A DNA stretch of 64,000 nt from Acinetobacter geminorum (GCF_013009345.1 NZ_JABELE010000013.1:62001-126000), one strand, 5' to 3'; counted from the first letter of the stretch, positions 35,587-45,857 are shown. Notes: generated from the sequence alone by a model not told the origin. Program-made: numbers and translations.

Positions 35587-36557
35587 GTTTAAGTTATCAA
35601 CCTACTTGTTCAATTGATGCCTTAAAAGCACGTGCCAAGCTCTATAGCCAAATCCGTCAGTTTTTTGCGGAACGTGATGTCATGGAAGTCGAGACACCGA
35701 TCGTTTCACAAGCAGGTGTCACCGATGTGCATTTAGCTTCGGTTCAGGCTTTGCGCCATATTAATGGCAAATTGAAAACGCAATATTTACAGACTTCACC
35801 AGAGTTTGCGATGAAGCGTTTATTGGCGAGCGGTAGTGGGCCAATTTATCAGATTTGTAAGGTTTTTCGAGACGATGAGCACGGGCGTAAACACAATAGT
35901 GAATTTACCATGCTTGAATGGTACCGTCCCGGTCTAGACTTAAAAGCGTTAATGCATGAAACAGCCGATTTATTGCAAACCTGTTTGCAGCATCGTTTTG
36001 GTGAAGTTCGTCCGTTTATTCTAAGTTATAAACATGCCTTTCAAGACCGTTTAGATATTAACCCTTTGCAAGCAACTTTGAAGCAACTCAAAGATACGGC
36101 AAATCGTGTGGGGTTAAATCTTGATTTGGGCGATGACCGTCTAGCTTACATGGATTTGTTATTTTCTCATTTTGTTGAACCAAGTTTAGGATTTGATGCT
36201 CCAGTTTTTTTAACTGACTTTCCACCAGAAATGGCATCTTTGGCAAAAGTGAAAGTAGATGAAGATGGGGAGGAGGTCGCGGCACGTTTTGAGGTTTATA
36301 TTGAAGGCTTAGAGCTAGCCAATGCCTACGATGAATTGCTTGATGCAGATGTGTTACGTTCACGCTTTGAAGCAGACAATGCAGAGCGGGCTAAGCAGGG
36401 GCTTCATGTCATGCCTTTAGATGAACATCTATTATCAGCGTTGCCTCATATGCCGGAATGCTCAGGTATCGCTTTAGGTGTAGACCGTTTACTCATGGTT
36501 GCAATGGATCAGGTCAAAATTGAAAAAGTAGTGACCTTTCCAGCAGAAATTGCTTAA
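35583..36557 (+). CDS. epmA: EF-P lysine aminoacylase EpmA (GenX/PoxA)
   Basis: 324 aa, the size of EpmA: a class II lysyl-tRNA-synthetase catalytic domain without an anticodon-binding domain. Class II motifs are visible (ETPIVSQAGVTD; FRDDEHGRKHNSEFTMLEW; GIALGVDRLLM). It attaches beta-lysine to elongation factor P, helping ribosomes through proline runs. Co-translated with pdxB and followed by a terminator. Confidence 0.95.
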   Translation: MSLSYQPTCSIDALKARAKLYSQIRQFFAERDVMEVETPIVSQAGVTDVHLASVQALRHINGKLKTQYLQTSPEFAMKRLLASGSGPIYQICKVFRDDEHGRKHNSEFTMLEWYRPGLDLKALMHETADLLQTCLQHRFGEVRPFILSYKHAFQDRLDINPLQATLKQLKDTANRVGLNLDLGDDRLAYMDLLFSHFVEPSLGFDAPVFLTDFPPEMASLAKVKVDEDGEEVAARFEVYIEGLELANAYDELLDADVLRSRFEADNAERAKQGLHVMPLDEHLLSALPHMPECSGIALGVDRLLMVAMDQVKIEKVVTFPAEIA

Positions 36558-36566
36558 ACGCTGACA

Positions 36567-36600
36567 AATAAAAAAGCCACAATATTGTGGCTTTTTTATT
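36567..36600. terminator. Bidirectional terminator after epmA
   Basis: A long palindrome (AAAAAAGCCACAA / TTGTGGCTTTTTT) between converging epmA and the Tim44-domain gene. Confidence 0.92.
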
Positions 36601-36615
36601 TAGGATTTATTTAGC

Positions 36616-37587
36616 TTAAGCTTGTTGAATACCTGCAACAACCCAGTCTTGCTGAGAACCAGCAGGTTTAACAAAGTGCCAGATTTCGGTAAACGGTTGT
36701 GGCAAGCTGTTTAAGTCTTCACTTACTGTACCAGTGAATCGTACGCTTACTACGTATTGACCATTTTCAGTCGCACTGTCTACAACCATCGCATTCAAGT
36801 TACTAAATTCAGCAACATCCTGATCTTGGTTGGCCATGATGTCGTTATACATTGAACTATAAAGTTCTGGCGTTAAGTAACGGCGAATTTCTTCAATGTT
36901 ACTTGCAGTATTCATCGATTGGATATGATTAAAACGTTGACGTGCAATACGTAAGAACGCAGCTGGTTCACTACCATCTGGAAGTTGATTGCCATTGCTC
37001 GTTGTTACACCGCCAAAAGGCGCTTGCGTTGCTGCACCGCCACCCACAGATTGACCAAAGATATTTGTATTATCGCCAGCATTGCGTGGAGTTGCTTGTG
37101 GTGCAGCAGAACGGCCAAATGGGTTTTGACCGCCATTATTTGGTGCGTAAGGATTATTAGCTGCTAATTTTTTTTTTGATCCCAATTTACGGAATACAAA
37201 GAAAGCTAGAGCTGCTGCAAGTAATACCCAAATCCAACTTGGAATACCACCTTTTTTCTCTTCTTGTGCTTGCGCCTGTGTTGCTTGTTGTTCAGTAGAT
37301 GTTGGTTTGTCATCAGCTAAAGCATTTGCTGCAACAGCACCTACGGCAGCACCAGCCACACCAGCTGCAACCATTGAACCAACGCCTGGACCAGATTTCT
37401 GAGGCGCTGTAGTAGTTTGTTGAACTGGAGTCACTTGACGAGGTTGTTGATAAGACTGGCTTGAAGTGGTAGATCGTGCCATACCGTGGCTTTTACCACC
37501 ACCTGCACGTTTAGCTTCAGCAAGAGGCGAAATTGCTAAAGCAGCCATTAAAATACCGGTAATCAAGCCACGCTGGTGTACTTCCAT
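36616..37587 (-). CDS. Tim44-like domain membrane protein
   Basis: 323 aa: signal peptide (about 1-26), a low-complexity Ser/Gln/Pro/Gly stretch, a small Ala/Gly-rich hydrophobic segment, one clear TM helix (about 118-136, IPSWIWVLLAAALAFFVF), a Gly/Asn/Gln-rich linker, and a C-terminal Tim44-like domain (about 205-323, with AAFLRIARQRFNHIQSMN). Proteins of this type occur widely in proteobacteria near the inner membrane, with no firm role. Single gene. Confidence 0.85.
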   Translation of the reverse strand: MEVHQRGLITGILMAALAISPLAEAKRAGGGKSHGMARSTTSSQSYQQPRQVTPVQQTTTAPQKSGPGVGSMVAAGVAGAAVGAVAANALADDKPTSTEQQATQAQAQEEKKGGIPSWIWVLLAAALAFFVFRKLGSKKKLAANNPYAPNNGGQNPFGRSAAPQATPRNAGDNTNIFGQSVGGGAATQAPFGGVTTSNGNQLPDGSEPAAFLRIARQRFNHIQSMNTASNIEEIRRYLTPELYSSMYNDIMANQDQDVAEFSNLNAMVVDSATENGQYVVSVRFTGTVSEDLNSLPQPFTEIWHFVKPAGSQQDWVVAGIQQA

Positions 37588-37669
37588 AGGAAATTCCTGT
37601 TTAAAGTTAATTTACAATAGTATTTATGCAGGTATTTACCTTAAATTTCAACCTTAAAAGTATGTTTTT

Positions 37670-39058
37670 TTATGTCAATTCATCACTGAGTTGCATGGCT
37701 TCGGTCAAGGCTTCATGCAATCGAGCAACGGCAATGACTTGTACGCCCGGAATTGCCTTTTGAGGGGCGTTTCCTCTTGGTAAAATGACATATTTAAAAC
37801 CATGTTTTGCTGCTTCTTTTAAGCGTTCCTGACCGTTAGGAACAGGACGAATTTCACCTGAGAGACCAACTTCACCAAAAACTGCAAGTTGTTGGGGTAA
37901 TGCTTTAGTACGTAAACTTGAAGCACAGGCTAATAAGACAGCCAAATCAGAACCTGTTTCAGTAATTTTTAAGCCACCTACAATGTTGACGTATACATCT
38001 TGTCCAGTGGTTTGCACGCCGCCATGACGATGCATTACAGCAAGCAGCATATTTAAACGGTTTTGTTCCAGACCAAGTGCAACACGTCGTGGTTGTCCTT
38101 GAGCATCATCAACTAAAGCTTGTACTTCAACCAAAAGAGGGCGAGTTCCTTCACGGCTAATCATGACAATTGAACCGGGAATCGCTTCATCATAACGACT
38201 TAAGAAAATGGCAGAAGGGTTAGCAACTTCACGTAAGCCTTTATCAGTCATGCCAAATACGCCAAGTTCATTGACGGCGCCAAAACGGTTTTTAACAGCA
38301 CGAATCATTCGATAACGTGAGTCCGATTGGCCTTCAAAGTAAAGTACGCAGTCCACCATATGCTCTAAAACACGCGGACCTGCCAGTGCACCTTCTTTGG
38401 TCACATGACCAACAATGAATAGCGCTGTGCCACTATTTTTTGCATAACGGGTTAATAAAGCAGCTGATTCACGAATTTGTGAAACACCACCCGGAGCTGA
38501 CTGGAGGGTTTCTGTATAAAGGGTTTGAATCGAATCTAGAATAGCGACTACAGGTTTTTCTTGTTCTAAAACTTCACAAATGCGTTCTACACAGGTTTCA
38601 GCCATGACTTTTAATTGGTCAGTTGGCAGGTCGAGACGTTGCGCACGAAGCGCCACCTGAGATAAAGATTCTTCACCTGTAATATAAAGTGCAGAACTTT
38701 TTGCGCTTGCCATGTGGGTTGCTGTTTGTAAAAGAATGGTTGATTTACCAATACCAGGGTCACCACCAATCAATACAACAGAACCTGTCACCAAGCCGCC
38801 GCCGAGCACTCGGTCAAATTCACTAATGCCTGTAGGTAAGCGGGTTTCATGAGAAACTGAAACTTTATTTAGCGTTGTAATGTTAGCAACTTGACCCGCA
38901 TAGCCCCCAATTTTAGGACGCGCACGGTGAGCAGTGGTAGGCTCAAGTTTAACTTCAGTCAGAGAATTCCATTCACCACACTCTGAGCATTGACCAGCCC
39001 ATTTAAGATGATCGGCGCCACATTGTTCGCAACGGTAAACAGTTTTGACTTTGCTCAT
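37670..39058 (-). CDS. radA: DNA repair protein RadA
   Basis: 462 aa. Four-Cys zinc finger (Cys10, Cys13, Cys24, Cys27), Walker A GGDPGIGKST (98-107), the RadA-specific KNRFG motif (256-260) and a C-terminal Lon-like domain. RadA is a RecA-like helicase that promotes branch migration of recombination intermediates. Monocistronic here; divergent from the AGCS symporter gene. Confidence 0.97.
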   Translation of the reverse strand: MSKVKTVYRCEQCGADHLKWAGQCSECGEWNSLTEVKLEPTTAHRARPKIGGYAGQVANITTLNKVSVSHETRLPTGISEFDRVLGGGLVTGSVVLIGGDPGIGKSTILLQTATHMASAKSSALYITGEESLSQVALRAQRLDLPTDQLKVMAETCVERICEVLEQEKPVVAILDSIQTLYTETLQSAPGGVSQIRESAALLTRYAKNSGTALFIVGHVTKEGALAGPRVLEHMVDCVLYFEGQSDSRYRMIRAVKNRFGAVNELGVFGMTDKGLREVANPSAIFLSRYDEAIPGSIVMISREGTRPLLVEVQALVDDAQGQPRRVALGLEQNRLNMLLAVMHRHGGVQTTGQDVYVNIVGGLKITETGSDLAVLLACASSLRTKALPQQLAVFGEVGLSGEIRPVPNGQERLKEAAKHGFKYVILPRGNAPQKAIPGVQVIAVARLHEALTEAMQLSDELT

Positions 39059-39400
39059 AAAAAATTGAAATTTTGCTCAATATTATATAAATATAGTTCT
39101 ATAAAGAGTCCTTAACTTTTTCTCCTACGTTTTTCATGTAGAACATTAGGAATTAGAAAAGGTTCTTTTTTTAAGAACTAAAAGGGAAAGACGTCAAAAA
39201 TAACACGATATAGGATTTTTACAAGTCAGATAGAGTTTGTTTTAAGTGGATATAGAAAATCTAATCTATCCCCAAGGAAGGTGTTTTTACTGATGTATGT
39301 ATCTAACTGTTTATTATAGAGATGGCATGGATATTGCTGAAGTAAAAAATGAACAAAATAATATGAGTATTGTATTTTTAAATACAAAAGGTTGAAATGT
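39059..39400. other. Divergent intergenic region radA / AGCS symporter
   Basis: About 340 bp, AT-rich, no gene found on either strand. It should hold the promoters of both flanking genes, but no clear -35/-10 pair stands out. Confidence 0.5.
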
Positions 39401-40894
39401 ATGAGTGCAGCAGAAATTGTTGATTGGATAAATAGCATAATCTGGAGTAAGGGACTTATTTACCTGTGCTTAGGCGCGGGTTTATTTTTTTCTATTTTGA
39501 CAAGATTTGTTCAAGTACGTCAAATGAAGGAAATGGCTAGACTACTAATAAAAGGTACGTCTTCAGAGCAAGGGATTTCATCTTTTCAGGCTTTAGCCGT
39601 TTCATTATCAGGGCGAGTAGGGGTAGGTAATATTGCAGGGGTTGCGGCAGCAATTGGTTTTGGTGGACCAGGTGCTGTCTTTTGGATGTGGTTAGTTGCA
39701 TTTTTAGGGGCTGGCACTGCATATGTAGAATCTACTTTAGGTCAAATCTATAAAGTCGAATATCAAGGGCAATATCGTGGTGGCCCAGCATTTTATTTTG
39801 ATAGAGGATTGGGACAACGTTGGTTAGGGGTTGTATTTGCTATAGCAGCGATTGTTTCTTGTGGTTTATTTTTACCCGGTATTCAAGCAAATGCTGTAGG
39901 GAAGGCATTTACCCAGATTACAGGTGAAGGGGCAATTATTTTTGGTGATATTGGTTTATTTAAACTTGTAGCGCTTGTGGTGATTGTTGGTTTACTTGCC
40001 ATCATTATTTTTGGCGGAATCAAACGGATTGCGCGATTTGCTGAGTTTGTTGTTCCTTTTATGGCTGCTGGATATATTCTAATGGCTGTAGTGATTGTAA
40101 TTGCGAATATTCAAGAGTTACCAGGAGTCGTTAAATTAATCTTTGAAGATGCCTTTTCTCCTATGGCGGGTCTCGGTGCAGCGATCGGTTGGGGAGTAAA
40201 ACGTGGTGTTTACTCAAATGAAGCAGGGCAAGGAACAGGTCCTCATGCAGCATCAGCAGCCGAAGTACAGCACCCAGCTCAACAAGGTTTTGTGCAGGCA
40301 TTTTCAGTTTATGTTGATACCTTATTTGTATGTTCTGCAACAGCTTTCATGATTTTAATTACTGGCAAATACAATGTTCAAGGAACTTTAGAAGCTGGTC
40401 AATTTATTGTGCAACATGTGGGAGCTAGTGTAGAAATAGGCTCACCTGCATTTACACAGATGGCAGTCAGCACAATGTTTGGTGATTTTGGGCAAATCTT
40501 TGTTGCTCTAGCTGTGTTCTTCTTCGCTTTTACAACAATTGTTGCATATTACTATATTGCTGAAACTAACATTACTTATCTAAGCTACATTACTAAATCT
40601 CCATCATTATTATTTGTGACCAAGTGCTTTATTATTCTTTCTGTATCTTATGGGGTTTTAAGTGCAACTGGTTATATTTGGGGTATTGGTGATATTGGTG
40701 TCGGTTTAATGGCATGGATTAATATTGTCGGAATTATTGTGACTTATTTTGTATGGAAACCAACTATTAAGGCATTGAAAGATTACGAAGAACAGCAAAA
40801 GGCTGGTGTAAAGGAATTCACATTTGATCCTGTTAAATTAGGAATTAAAAATGCGACTTTCTGGGAGGAAAGATTAAAAAATAAGCAGAAATAA
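39401..40894 (+). CDS. AGCS-family sodium:alanine/glycine symporter
   Basis: 497 aa from the ATG at 39401; a TTG at 39392 is three codons earlier and less likely. About 11 TM segments with the family signatures SLSGRVGVGNIAGVAAAIG and GVYSNEAGQGTGPHAASAAE. It imports alanine or glycine with sodium across the inner membrane. Isolated gene with its own terminator at 40925-40953. Confidence 0.92.
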   Translation: MSAAEIVDWINSIIWSKGLIYLCLGAGLFFSILTRFVQVRQMKEMARLLIKGTSSEQGISSFQALAVSLSGRVGVGNIAGVAAAIGFGGPGAVFWMWLVAFLGAGTAYVESTLGQIYKVEYQGQYRGGPAFYFDRGLGQRWLGVVFAIAAIVSCGLFLPGIQANAVGKAFTQITGEGAIIFGDIGLFKLVALVVIVGLLAIIIFGGIKRIARFAEFVVPFMAAGYILMAVVIVIANIQELPGVVKLIFEDAFSPMAGLGAAIGWGVKRGVYSNEAGQGTGPHAASAAEVQHPAQQGFVQAFSVYVDTLFVCSATAFMILITGKYNVQGTLEAGQFIVQHVGASVEIGSPAFTQMAVSTMFGDFGQIFVALAVFFFAFTTIVAYYYIAETNITYLSYITKSPSLLFVTKCFIILSVSYGVLSATGYIWGIGDIGVGLMAWINIVGIIVTYFVWKPTIKALKDYEEQQKAGVKEFTFDPVKLGIKNATFWEERLKNKQK

Positions 40895-40924
40895 ATTTAA
40901 TTTACTTTTCCAATAATATCTCTC

Positions 40925-40953
40925 AAAAAAGTAGCCGTAAGGCTACTTTTTTT
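40925..40953 (+). terminator. Terminator after the AGCS gene
   Basis: AAAAAAGTAGCC-GTAA-GGCTACTTTTTT, followed by more T. Confidence 0.92.
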
Positions 40954-41204
40954 GTTTGTATAGAGCGTTTGAAGTTATTAGACAAAAGTTGACTTAAGAG
41001 TCCGTTGTATTGCAATAGGCTTGTGCGTATTATCGCCAATGATTGTATGTAGCTTGAAATCATCAGCAATACAGACAAAAATTGGTTAGTTGAAAAGTTG
41101 TCAAAAAATATACATTTAAAAGATGCCTGCAAATGGTGCGATATCGTCTTTTTGATTTGCGTTTAGCTAACTGACTAAAAAAATTACTGGAGTGCGTTCA
41201 TAAA
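40954..41204 (+). other. Leader region of cycA
   Basis: About 250 bp without a gene. CTGGAG about 10 nt upstream is the likely ribosome site of cycA. A weak promoter-like TATACA lies at 41109-41114. Confidence 0.4.
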
Positions 41205-42611
41205 ATGTCGAATCAAAATCTGAGTGAATCTCATGAACAAGGTGAGCTCCATCGAAGTCTTTCTAATCGACATTTACAGTTGATTGCGATTGGTGGTGCA
41301 ATTGGTACCGGATTATTTATGGGATCAGGTAAAACAATTAGTCTTGCTGGACCATCGATCTTATTCATTTATCTGATTATTGGTACGATGGTTTTTTTTG
41401 TCATGCGTGCGCTTGGCGAATTACTTCTTTCAAATCTTGCCTATAAATCATTTATTGACTTCACCACAGATTTAATCGGTCCATGGGCGGGTTACTTTGT
41501 GGGATGGACATACTGGTTATGTTGGATCACCATTGGTATCGCTGACCTTTCTGCAATTATCTACTACTTACAATTCTTCAATAATGGTCTGCCTTTCTCG
41601 CCTGTCGAAGGGGCGATGATCAGTGTTGCCGCGATTGTATTTATTATGGGTTTAAACCTGTTAACAGTTCGCTTATTTGGTGAGTTAGAATTCTGGTTTG
41701 CGCTTATTAAGATTCTTGCGATTATTATTTTAATCGCTGTGGGCCTATGGATGATCTTTACAGGCTTTACCTCAAGTACAGGTGAAGTTGCTTCATTTAC
41801 TCATCTTTGGGCGAATGGTGGTTTCTTCCCAACAGGAGTGCATGGCTTCTTGGCAGGCTTTCAAATCGCAATCTTTGCCTTCGTTGGTGTGGAACTTGTG
41901 GGAACAACGGCTGCGGAAACGAAAGATCCAGCACGTAACTTACCAAAAGCAATTAACTCAATTCCAATCCGTATCATTATTTTCTACGTATTGGCATTAT
42001 TGATTGTAATGTCTGTAACGCCATGGAATAAAATTGATCCAGCGATCAGCCCATTTGTAAACTTGTTTAGTCAAGCAGGCGTGGCAGCAGCTGCGATCTT
42101 GATGAACTTAGTTGTATTGTCATCAGTGATGTCGTCAATGAACAGTGGGGTCTTCTCAACAAGCCGTATGTTATTTGGTTTATCTCGTGAAGATCAGGGT
42201 CCAAAAGCTTTTGGTAAATTAAACAAACGTGCAGTACCAGCAAATGCTTTGTATTTCTCTGCTGCCTGTTTATTGTTAGGTGCAGCATTACAGTATTTTG
42301 TACCAAATACAGTTGAAGCATTTACGCTTGCAACAACACTTTCAACGATTCTGTTCATTTGCGTGTGGTTACTTATTATCTGGAGTTATATCCGTTATTA
42401 CACTACGCGTCCTGAGCTGCATGCAAAATCAACATTTAAATTGCCAGGCGGTCTATTTACATGTTGGATCACGATTATTTTCTTTATTGGTATGATTTAC
42501 GTGTTGTCGTTGGAACCAGATACGTTCAAAGCGCTTAAAGTCAGCCCAATTTGGTTTGTTATCTTGATCATTGGTTATTTCTTCTTCTATAAACCACGTC
42601 ATAAAAAGTAA
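41205..42611 (+). CDS. cycA: D-serine/D-alanine/glycine transporter (APC family)
   Basis: 468 aa with 12 TM segments. The N-terminus SNRHLQLIAIGGAIGTGLF, the TM1 loop MGSGKTISLAGPSI and the internal FAFVGVELVGTTAAETKDP resemble E. coli CycA closely along the whole length. CycA imports glycine, D-alanine and D-serine by proton symport. Transcribed alone; an imperfect hairpin at about 42634-42662 follows. Confidence 0.88.
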   Translation: MSNQNLSESHEQGELHRSLSNRHLQLIAIGGAIGTGLFMGSGKTISLAGPSILFIYLIIGTMVFFVMRALGELLLSNLAYKSFIDFTTDLIGPWAGYFVGWTYWLCWITIGIADLSAIIYYLQFFNNGLPFSPVEGAMISVAAIVFIMGLNLLTVRLFGELEFWFALIKILAIIILIAVGLWMIFTGFTSSTGEVASFTHLWANGGFFPTGVHGFLAGFQIAIFAFVGVELVGTTAAETKDPARNLPKAINSIPIRIIIFYVLALLIVMSVTPWNKIDPAISPFVNLFSQAGVAAAAILMNLVVLSSVMSSMNSGVFSTSRMLFGLSREDQGPKAFGKLNKRAVPANALYFSAACLLLGAALQYFVPNTVEAFTLATTLSTILFICVWLLIIWSYIRYYTTRPELHAKSTFKLPGGLFTCWITIIFFIGMIYVLSLEPDTFKALKVSPIWFVILIIGYFFFYKPRHKK

Positions 42612-42633
42612 TTAAATTTATTTGCTTATGATC

Positions 42634-42662
42634 AAACGCTGGCTGAAAAGCTGGCGTTTTTT
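42634..42662 (+). terminator. Terminator after cycA
   Basis: AAACGCTGGCT / AGCTGGCGTTT stem with a central mismatch, then a T-run. Confidence 0.7.
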
Positions 42663-42751
42663 ATGCATATTGTTTTTCTCTTTAAGTTTACTCTTTAGCC
42701 GTCTGCATGATCACGGTATACTGCATCGAATTGTTTAAATCAGGTGCTCAG

Positions 42752-42973
42752 ATGCGTCGTGTCATTTGCCTCATCAGTTTATTGAGCAGCAGTATTTTGC
42801 TTAGCGCTTGTGGTCAGTCAGGAGCATTACAGCTACCTTCTGATCCGAATTATGACAAACGTGCGAAATACTTGCTCTATCGTAATAAAGAACAGAAACA
42901 AGTTGTTCAACAGGATGAGCAGGCTGAACAGCCAGTTGAATCATCAGCCCCAACCCAAACAACTTCACCTTAA
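42752..42973 (+). CDS. lptM: LptM-like small lipoprotein
   Basis: 73 aa from the ATG at 42752. Lipoprotein signal with lipobox LLSAC, followed directly by GQSGALQLP, the conserved motif of LptM (YifL), which stabilises assembly of the LptD/E LPS translocon in the outer membrane. The Gln/Glu-rich tail is variable. It sits 22 bp ahead of lysA; lptM-lysA-dapF order is conserved in gammaproteobacteria such as Pseudomonas. Confidence 0.85.
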   Translation: MRRVICLISLLSSSILLSACGQSGALQLPSDPNYDKRAKYLLYRNKEQKQVVQQDEQAEQPVESSAPTQTTSP

Positions 42974-42995
42974 GCTTTGAAATAAGGACACATTC

Positions 42996-44246
42996 ATGAG
43001 TTTCACTCGCATTAATGGAGTATTGCATGCAGAGCAATGTTCTATGGAGCAGCTTGCGCAGCAATTTGGCACCCCTTTGTATGTTTATTCAAAAGCAGCT
43101 TTTGAAAAACATTACTTAGATATGGACCGTGCTTTTGATTTTATTGATCATCAAATCTGTTTTGCGGTGAAATCTAACTCAAATATAGCTGTTCTTAATG
43201 TGTTGGCAAAACTTGGTGCTGGTTTTGATATCGTATCAGGTGGTGAACTTGCACGTGTTCTAAAAGCGGGTGGAGATGCATCTAAAGTTGTTTTTTCTGG
43301 CTTGGGTAAAACCGAAGCCGATATCGAAACATCGTTAAATGTAGGCATTGCTTGTTTTAACGTAGAGTCTTATGCAGAACTAGACCGCCTTCAAAAAGTT
43401 GCAGCTCGTCTAGGCAAAAAAGCGCCAATTTCTTTACGTGTAAATCCAGACGTAGATGCAAAAACTCATCCTTATATTTCAACTGGTTTAAAAGAAAATA
43501 AATTTGGTATCCCAAGTGATACCGTTTATGAAACCTATCAATATGCTGCATCTTTACCAAACCTTGAAATCATTGGAATTGACTGTCACATTGGTTCGCA
43601 ATTGACCGAGACTAAACCGTTTGTTGACGCTTTAGATCGTGTCATGGTGATGATCGAAGAATTGAAAAAACTTGGTATTACTCTTAAACACATTGATATC
43701 GGTGGTGGTTTGGGTGTTTGTTATAAAGATGAAACACCACCAAGTGTTGAAGAATATGCCAACTCAATGAAACCTGCTTTAGAAAAGTTAGGTCTCAAGG
43801 TCTATATGGAGCCGGGTCGTAGCATTAGTGCAAATGCAGGTGTGCTTTTAACAAAAGTTGATTTGCTCAAGCCAACGAGCCACCGTAACTTTGCCATTAT
43901 TGATGCAGCAATGAATGATTTAATTCGCCCTGCTTTATATGAAGCTTGGATGGATATACAACCTGTAGTGCCAAGTTCTGATACTGAAGAAAAAACTTGG
44001 GATCTTGTGGGTGCAATCTGTGAAACAGGTGACTTCATTGGTAAAGATCGTTCATTGGCTTTAAAAGAAAATGACTTATTAGCTGTTCTTGGCGCTGGCG
44101 CTTATGGTTTTGTAATGAGTTCAAATTACAATACACGTGGACGTGCCGCAGAAGTGATGGTGTCAGGCGATAAAGCCCATTTGATTCGTGAGCGTGAAAC
44201 GGTTGAATCCCTTTGGGAAAAAGAACGCTTATTGCCTGAGGAGTAA
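42996..44246 (+). CDS. lysA: Diaminopimelate decarboxylase
   Basis: 416 aa. Alanine-racemase-like barrel with the PLP lysine in CFAVKSNSN (Lys59), the HIGSQ motif, the glycine loop DIGGGLGV and the C-terminal catalytic CETGDF. It makes lysine from meso-diaminopimelate, the last step of lysine synthesis. Followed 5 bp later by dapF, which makes its substrate. Confidence 0.97.
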   Translation: MSFTRINGVLHAEQCSMEQLAQQFGTPLYVYSKAAFEKHYLDMDRAFDFIDHQICFAVKSNSNIAVLNVLAKLGAGFDIVSGGELARVLKAGGDASKVVFSGLGKTEADIETSLNVGIACFNVESYAELDRLQKVAARLGKKAPISLRVNPDVDAKTHPYISTGLKENKFGIPSDTVYETYQYAASLPNLEIIGIDCHIGSQLTETKPFVDALDRVMVMIEELKKLGITLKHIDIGGGLGVCYKDETPPSVEEYANSMKPALEKLGLKVYMEPGRSISANAGVLLTKVDLLKPTSHRNFAIIDAAMNDLIRPALYEAWMDIQPVVPSSDTEEKTWDLVGAICETGDFIGKDRSLALKENDLLAVLGAGAYGFVMSSNYNTRGRAAEVMVSGDKAHLIRERETVESLWEKERLLPEE

Positions 44247-44251
44247 ATGAA

Positions 44252-45097
44252 ATGTTGTTAGAATTTACTAAAATGCATGGCCTAGGCAACGACTTTATGG
44301 TGGTTGATCTAATCAGCCAACGTGCTTATTTAGATACAGAAACAATTCAACGCTTAGCTGACCGCCATTTTGGTATTGGTTTTGATCAGCTATTGATTGT
44401 TGAACCACCAGATTTACCAGAAGCAGATTTTAAATATCGTATTTTTAATGCTGATGGTTCTGAAGTTGAACAGTGTGGTAATGGTGTACGTTGTTTTGCT
44501 CGTTTTGTCCATGAGCGTCATTTAACAACCAAAACAAGTATTACTGTCCAAACCAAAGCAGGTATCGTAAAACCTGAATTGGGACAAAATGGTTGGGTTC
44601 GCGTGAATATGGGCTACCCGAAGTTCTTGCCGAATGAAATTCCATTCATTGCTGAACAACCAGAAGCTTTATATACACTTGAGTTAGCTAACGACCAGAA
44701 CATTAATATTGATGTGGTTAATATGGGCAACCCCCATGCTGTCACTATTGTTCCAGATGTATTAACTGCAGATGTTACTGGCATTGGCCCACAAGTTGAG
44801 TCGCATAAACGTTTTCCTGAACGTGTTAATGCTGGCTTTATGCAAGTAATTGATGAAAAACATGTTCGCTTACGTGTATTTGAGCGTGGTGTCGGTGAAA
44901 CACTTGCATGTGGTACAGGTGCTTGTGCCGCTGCAGTAAGTGGTATGCGCCGTGGCTTACTTGCGAACTCAGTTGAAGTTGAGCTTGCTGGTGGTAAGTT
45001 ACAAATTGAATGGCAAGAAGGTGATGTGGTCTGGATGACGGGTCCAACAACTCATGTATATGATGGGCGTTTGGATTTACGTTATTTCCAAGGTTAA
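44252..45097 (+). CDS. dapF: Diaminopimelate epimerase
   Basis: 281 aa. The two catalytic cysteines are present: Cys75 in EQCGNGVRC and Cys220 in ACGTGACAA. It converts LL- to meso-diaminopimelate for lysine and peptidoglycan. Operon with lptM and lysA, ending at a hairpin at about 45112-45160. Confidence 0.97.
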   Translation: MLLEFTKMHGLGNDFMVVDLISQRAYLDTETIQRLADRHFGIGFDQLLIVEPPDLPEADFKYRIFNADGSEVEQCGNGVRCFARFVHERHLTTKTSITVQTKAGIVKPELGQNGWVRVNMGYPKFLPNEIPFIAEQPEALYTLELANDQNINIDVVNMGNPHAVTIVPDVLTADVTGIGPQVESHKRFPERVNAGFMQVIDEKHVRLRVFERGVGETLACGTGACAAAVSGMRRGLLANSVEVELAGGKLQIEWQEGDVVWMTGPTTHVYDGRLDLRYFQG

Positions 45098-45111
45098 TAG
45101 CATTACCTAAA

Positions 45112-45160
45112 TAGAAGCCTCTTTTCATCAGCTAAAGTGATAAAAGAGGTTTTCTTTTAT
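45112..45160 (+). terminator. Terminator after dapF
   Basis: AAGCCTCTTTT pairs with AAAAGAGGTTTT across a 16-nt loop, followed by T-rich sequence. Confidence 0.7.
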
Positions 45161-45207
45161 ATGTATATATGTACAATAAATTTTTAATTTTATTACTTTA
45201 TAAAAAT

Positions 45208-45813
45208 ATGAATAATTTAATTTTCTTACCCGGTGCTTCAGGAAGTATTAGTTTTTGGCATCCTTTAATTGAAAAATTACCTCAGCAATACCGTACAAAA
45301 ATTATTGGTTACCCCGGTTTTGGCGATACACCAGAATCCCTTGAAGTGAAGAGTTTTGAAGACCTAACAAATTATGTGGTCGATCAAATTAATGAAGAAT
45401 CTGTAATTATTGCTCAATCAATGGGTGGGATTTTTGCCGTTGCCGCAGCGCTAAAAAAAACTCATTTGGTGAAAGGGCTGGTCTTAATTGCTACTTCTGG
45501 TGGAATCGACCTTAAGCGATTTAATGTACAAGACTGGCGTGAAGCATACCGCCAAACATTTTTAAAATATCCTGATTGGTTTATTACTACCAATGTTAAC
45601 TACGAAGAGTTTTTATCAGATATAAACATTGAAACTTTATTAATCTGGGGCGATAACGATCCAGTGAGCCCCGTTCAGGTGGGTCAATATTTAAATCAAA
45701 AATTTGAAAATTCGATGTTATATGTTGTGAAAAATGGCGACCATCAATTGGCAGAAGAACATGCTGATGAAGTGGCCGCACAAATTAATGATTATTTAAA
45801 AAAGATGAAGTAA
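45208..45813 (+). CDS. Alpha/beta hydrolase, substrate unknown
   Basis: 201 aa from the ATG at 45208 (MNNLIFLPGASGS); the frame is open from 45169. Complete triad pattern: nucleophile Ser71 in AQSMGG, an acid in GDNDPVSP (Asp149/151) and His179 in NGDHQLAEEH. It lies in the same direction as dapF but after its terminator, and ends at a strong hairpin. Substrate unknown. Confidence 0.85.
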   Translation: MNNLIFLPGASGSISFWHPLIEKLPQQYRTKIIGYPGFGDTPESLEVKSFEDLTNYVVDQINEESVIIAQSMGGIFAVAAALKKTHLVKGLVLIATSGGIDLKRFNVQDWREAYRQTFLKYPDWFITTNVNYEEFLSDINIETLLIWGDNDPVSPVQVGQYLNQKFENSMLYVVKNGDHQLAEEHADEVAAQINDYLKKMK

Positions 45814-45829
45814 GTTTTTTAAAAACGGA

Positions 45830-45857
45830 AGCGTGCTCTGTTAGCACGCTTTTTTTA
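45830..45857. terminator. Bidirectional terminator hydrolase / LysE
   Basis: AGCGTGCT / AGCACGCT with a 5-nt loop and a T-run on the plus strand, between converging genes. Confidence 0.9.
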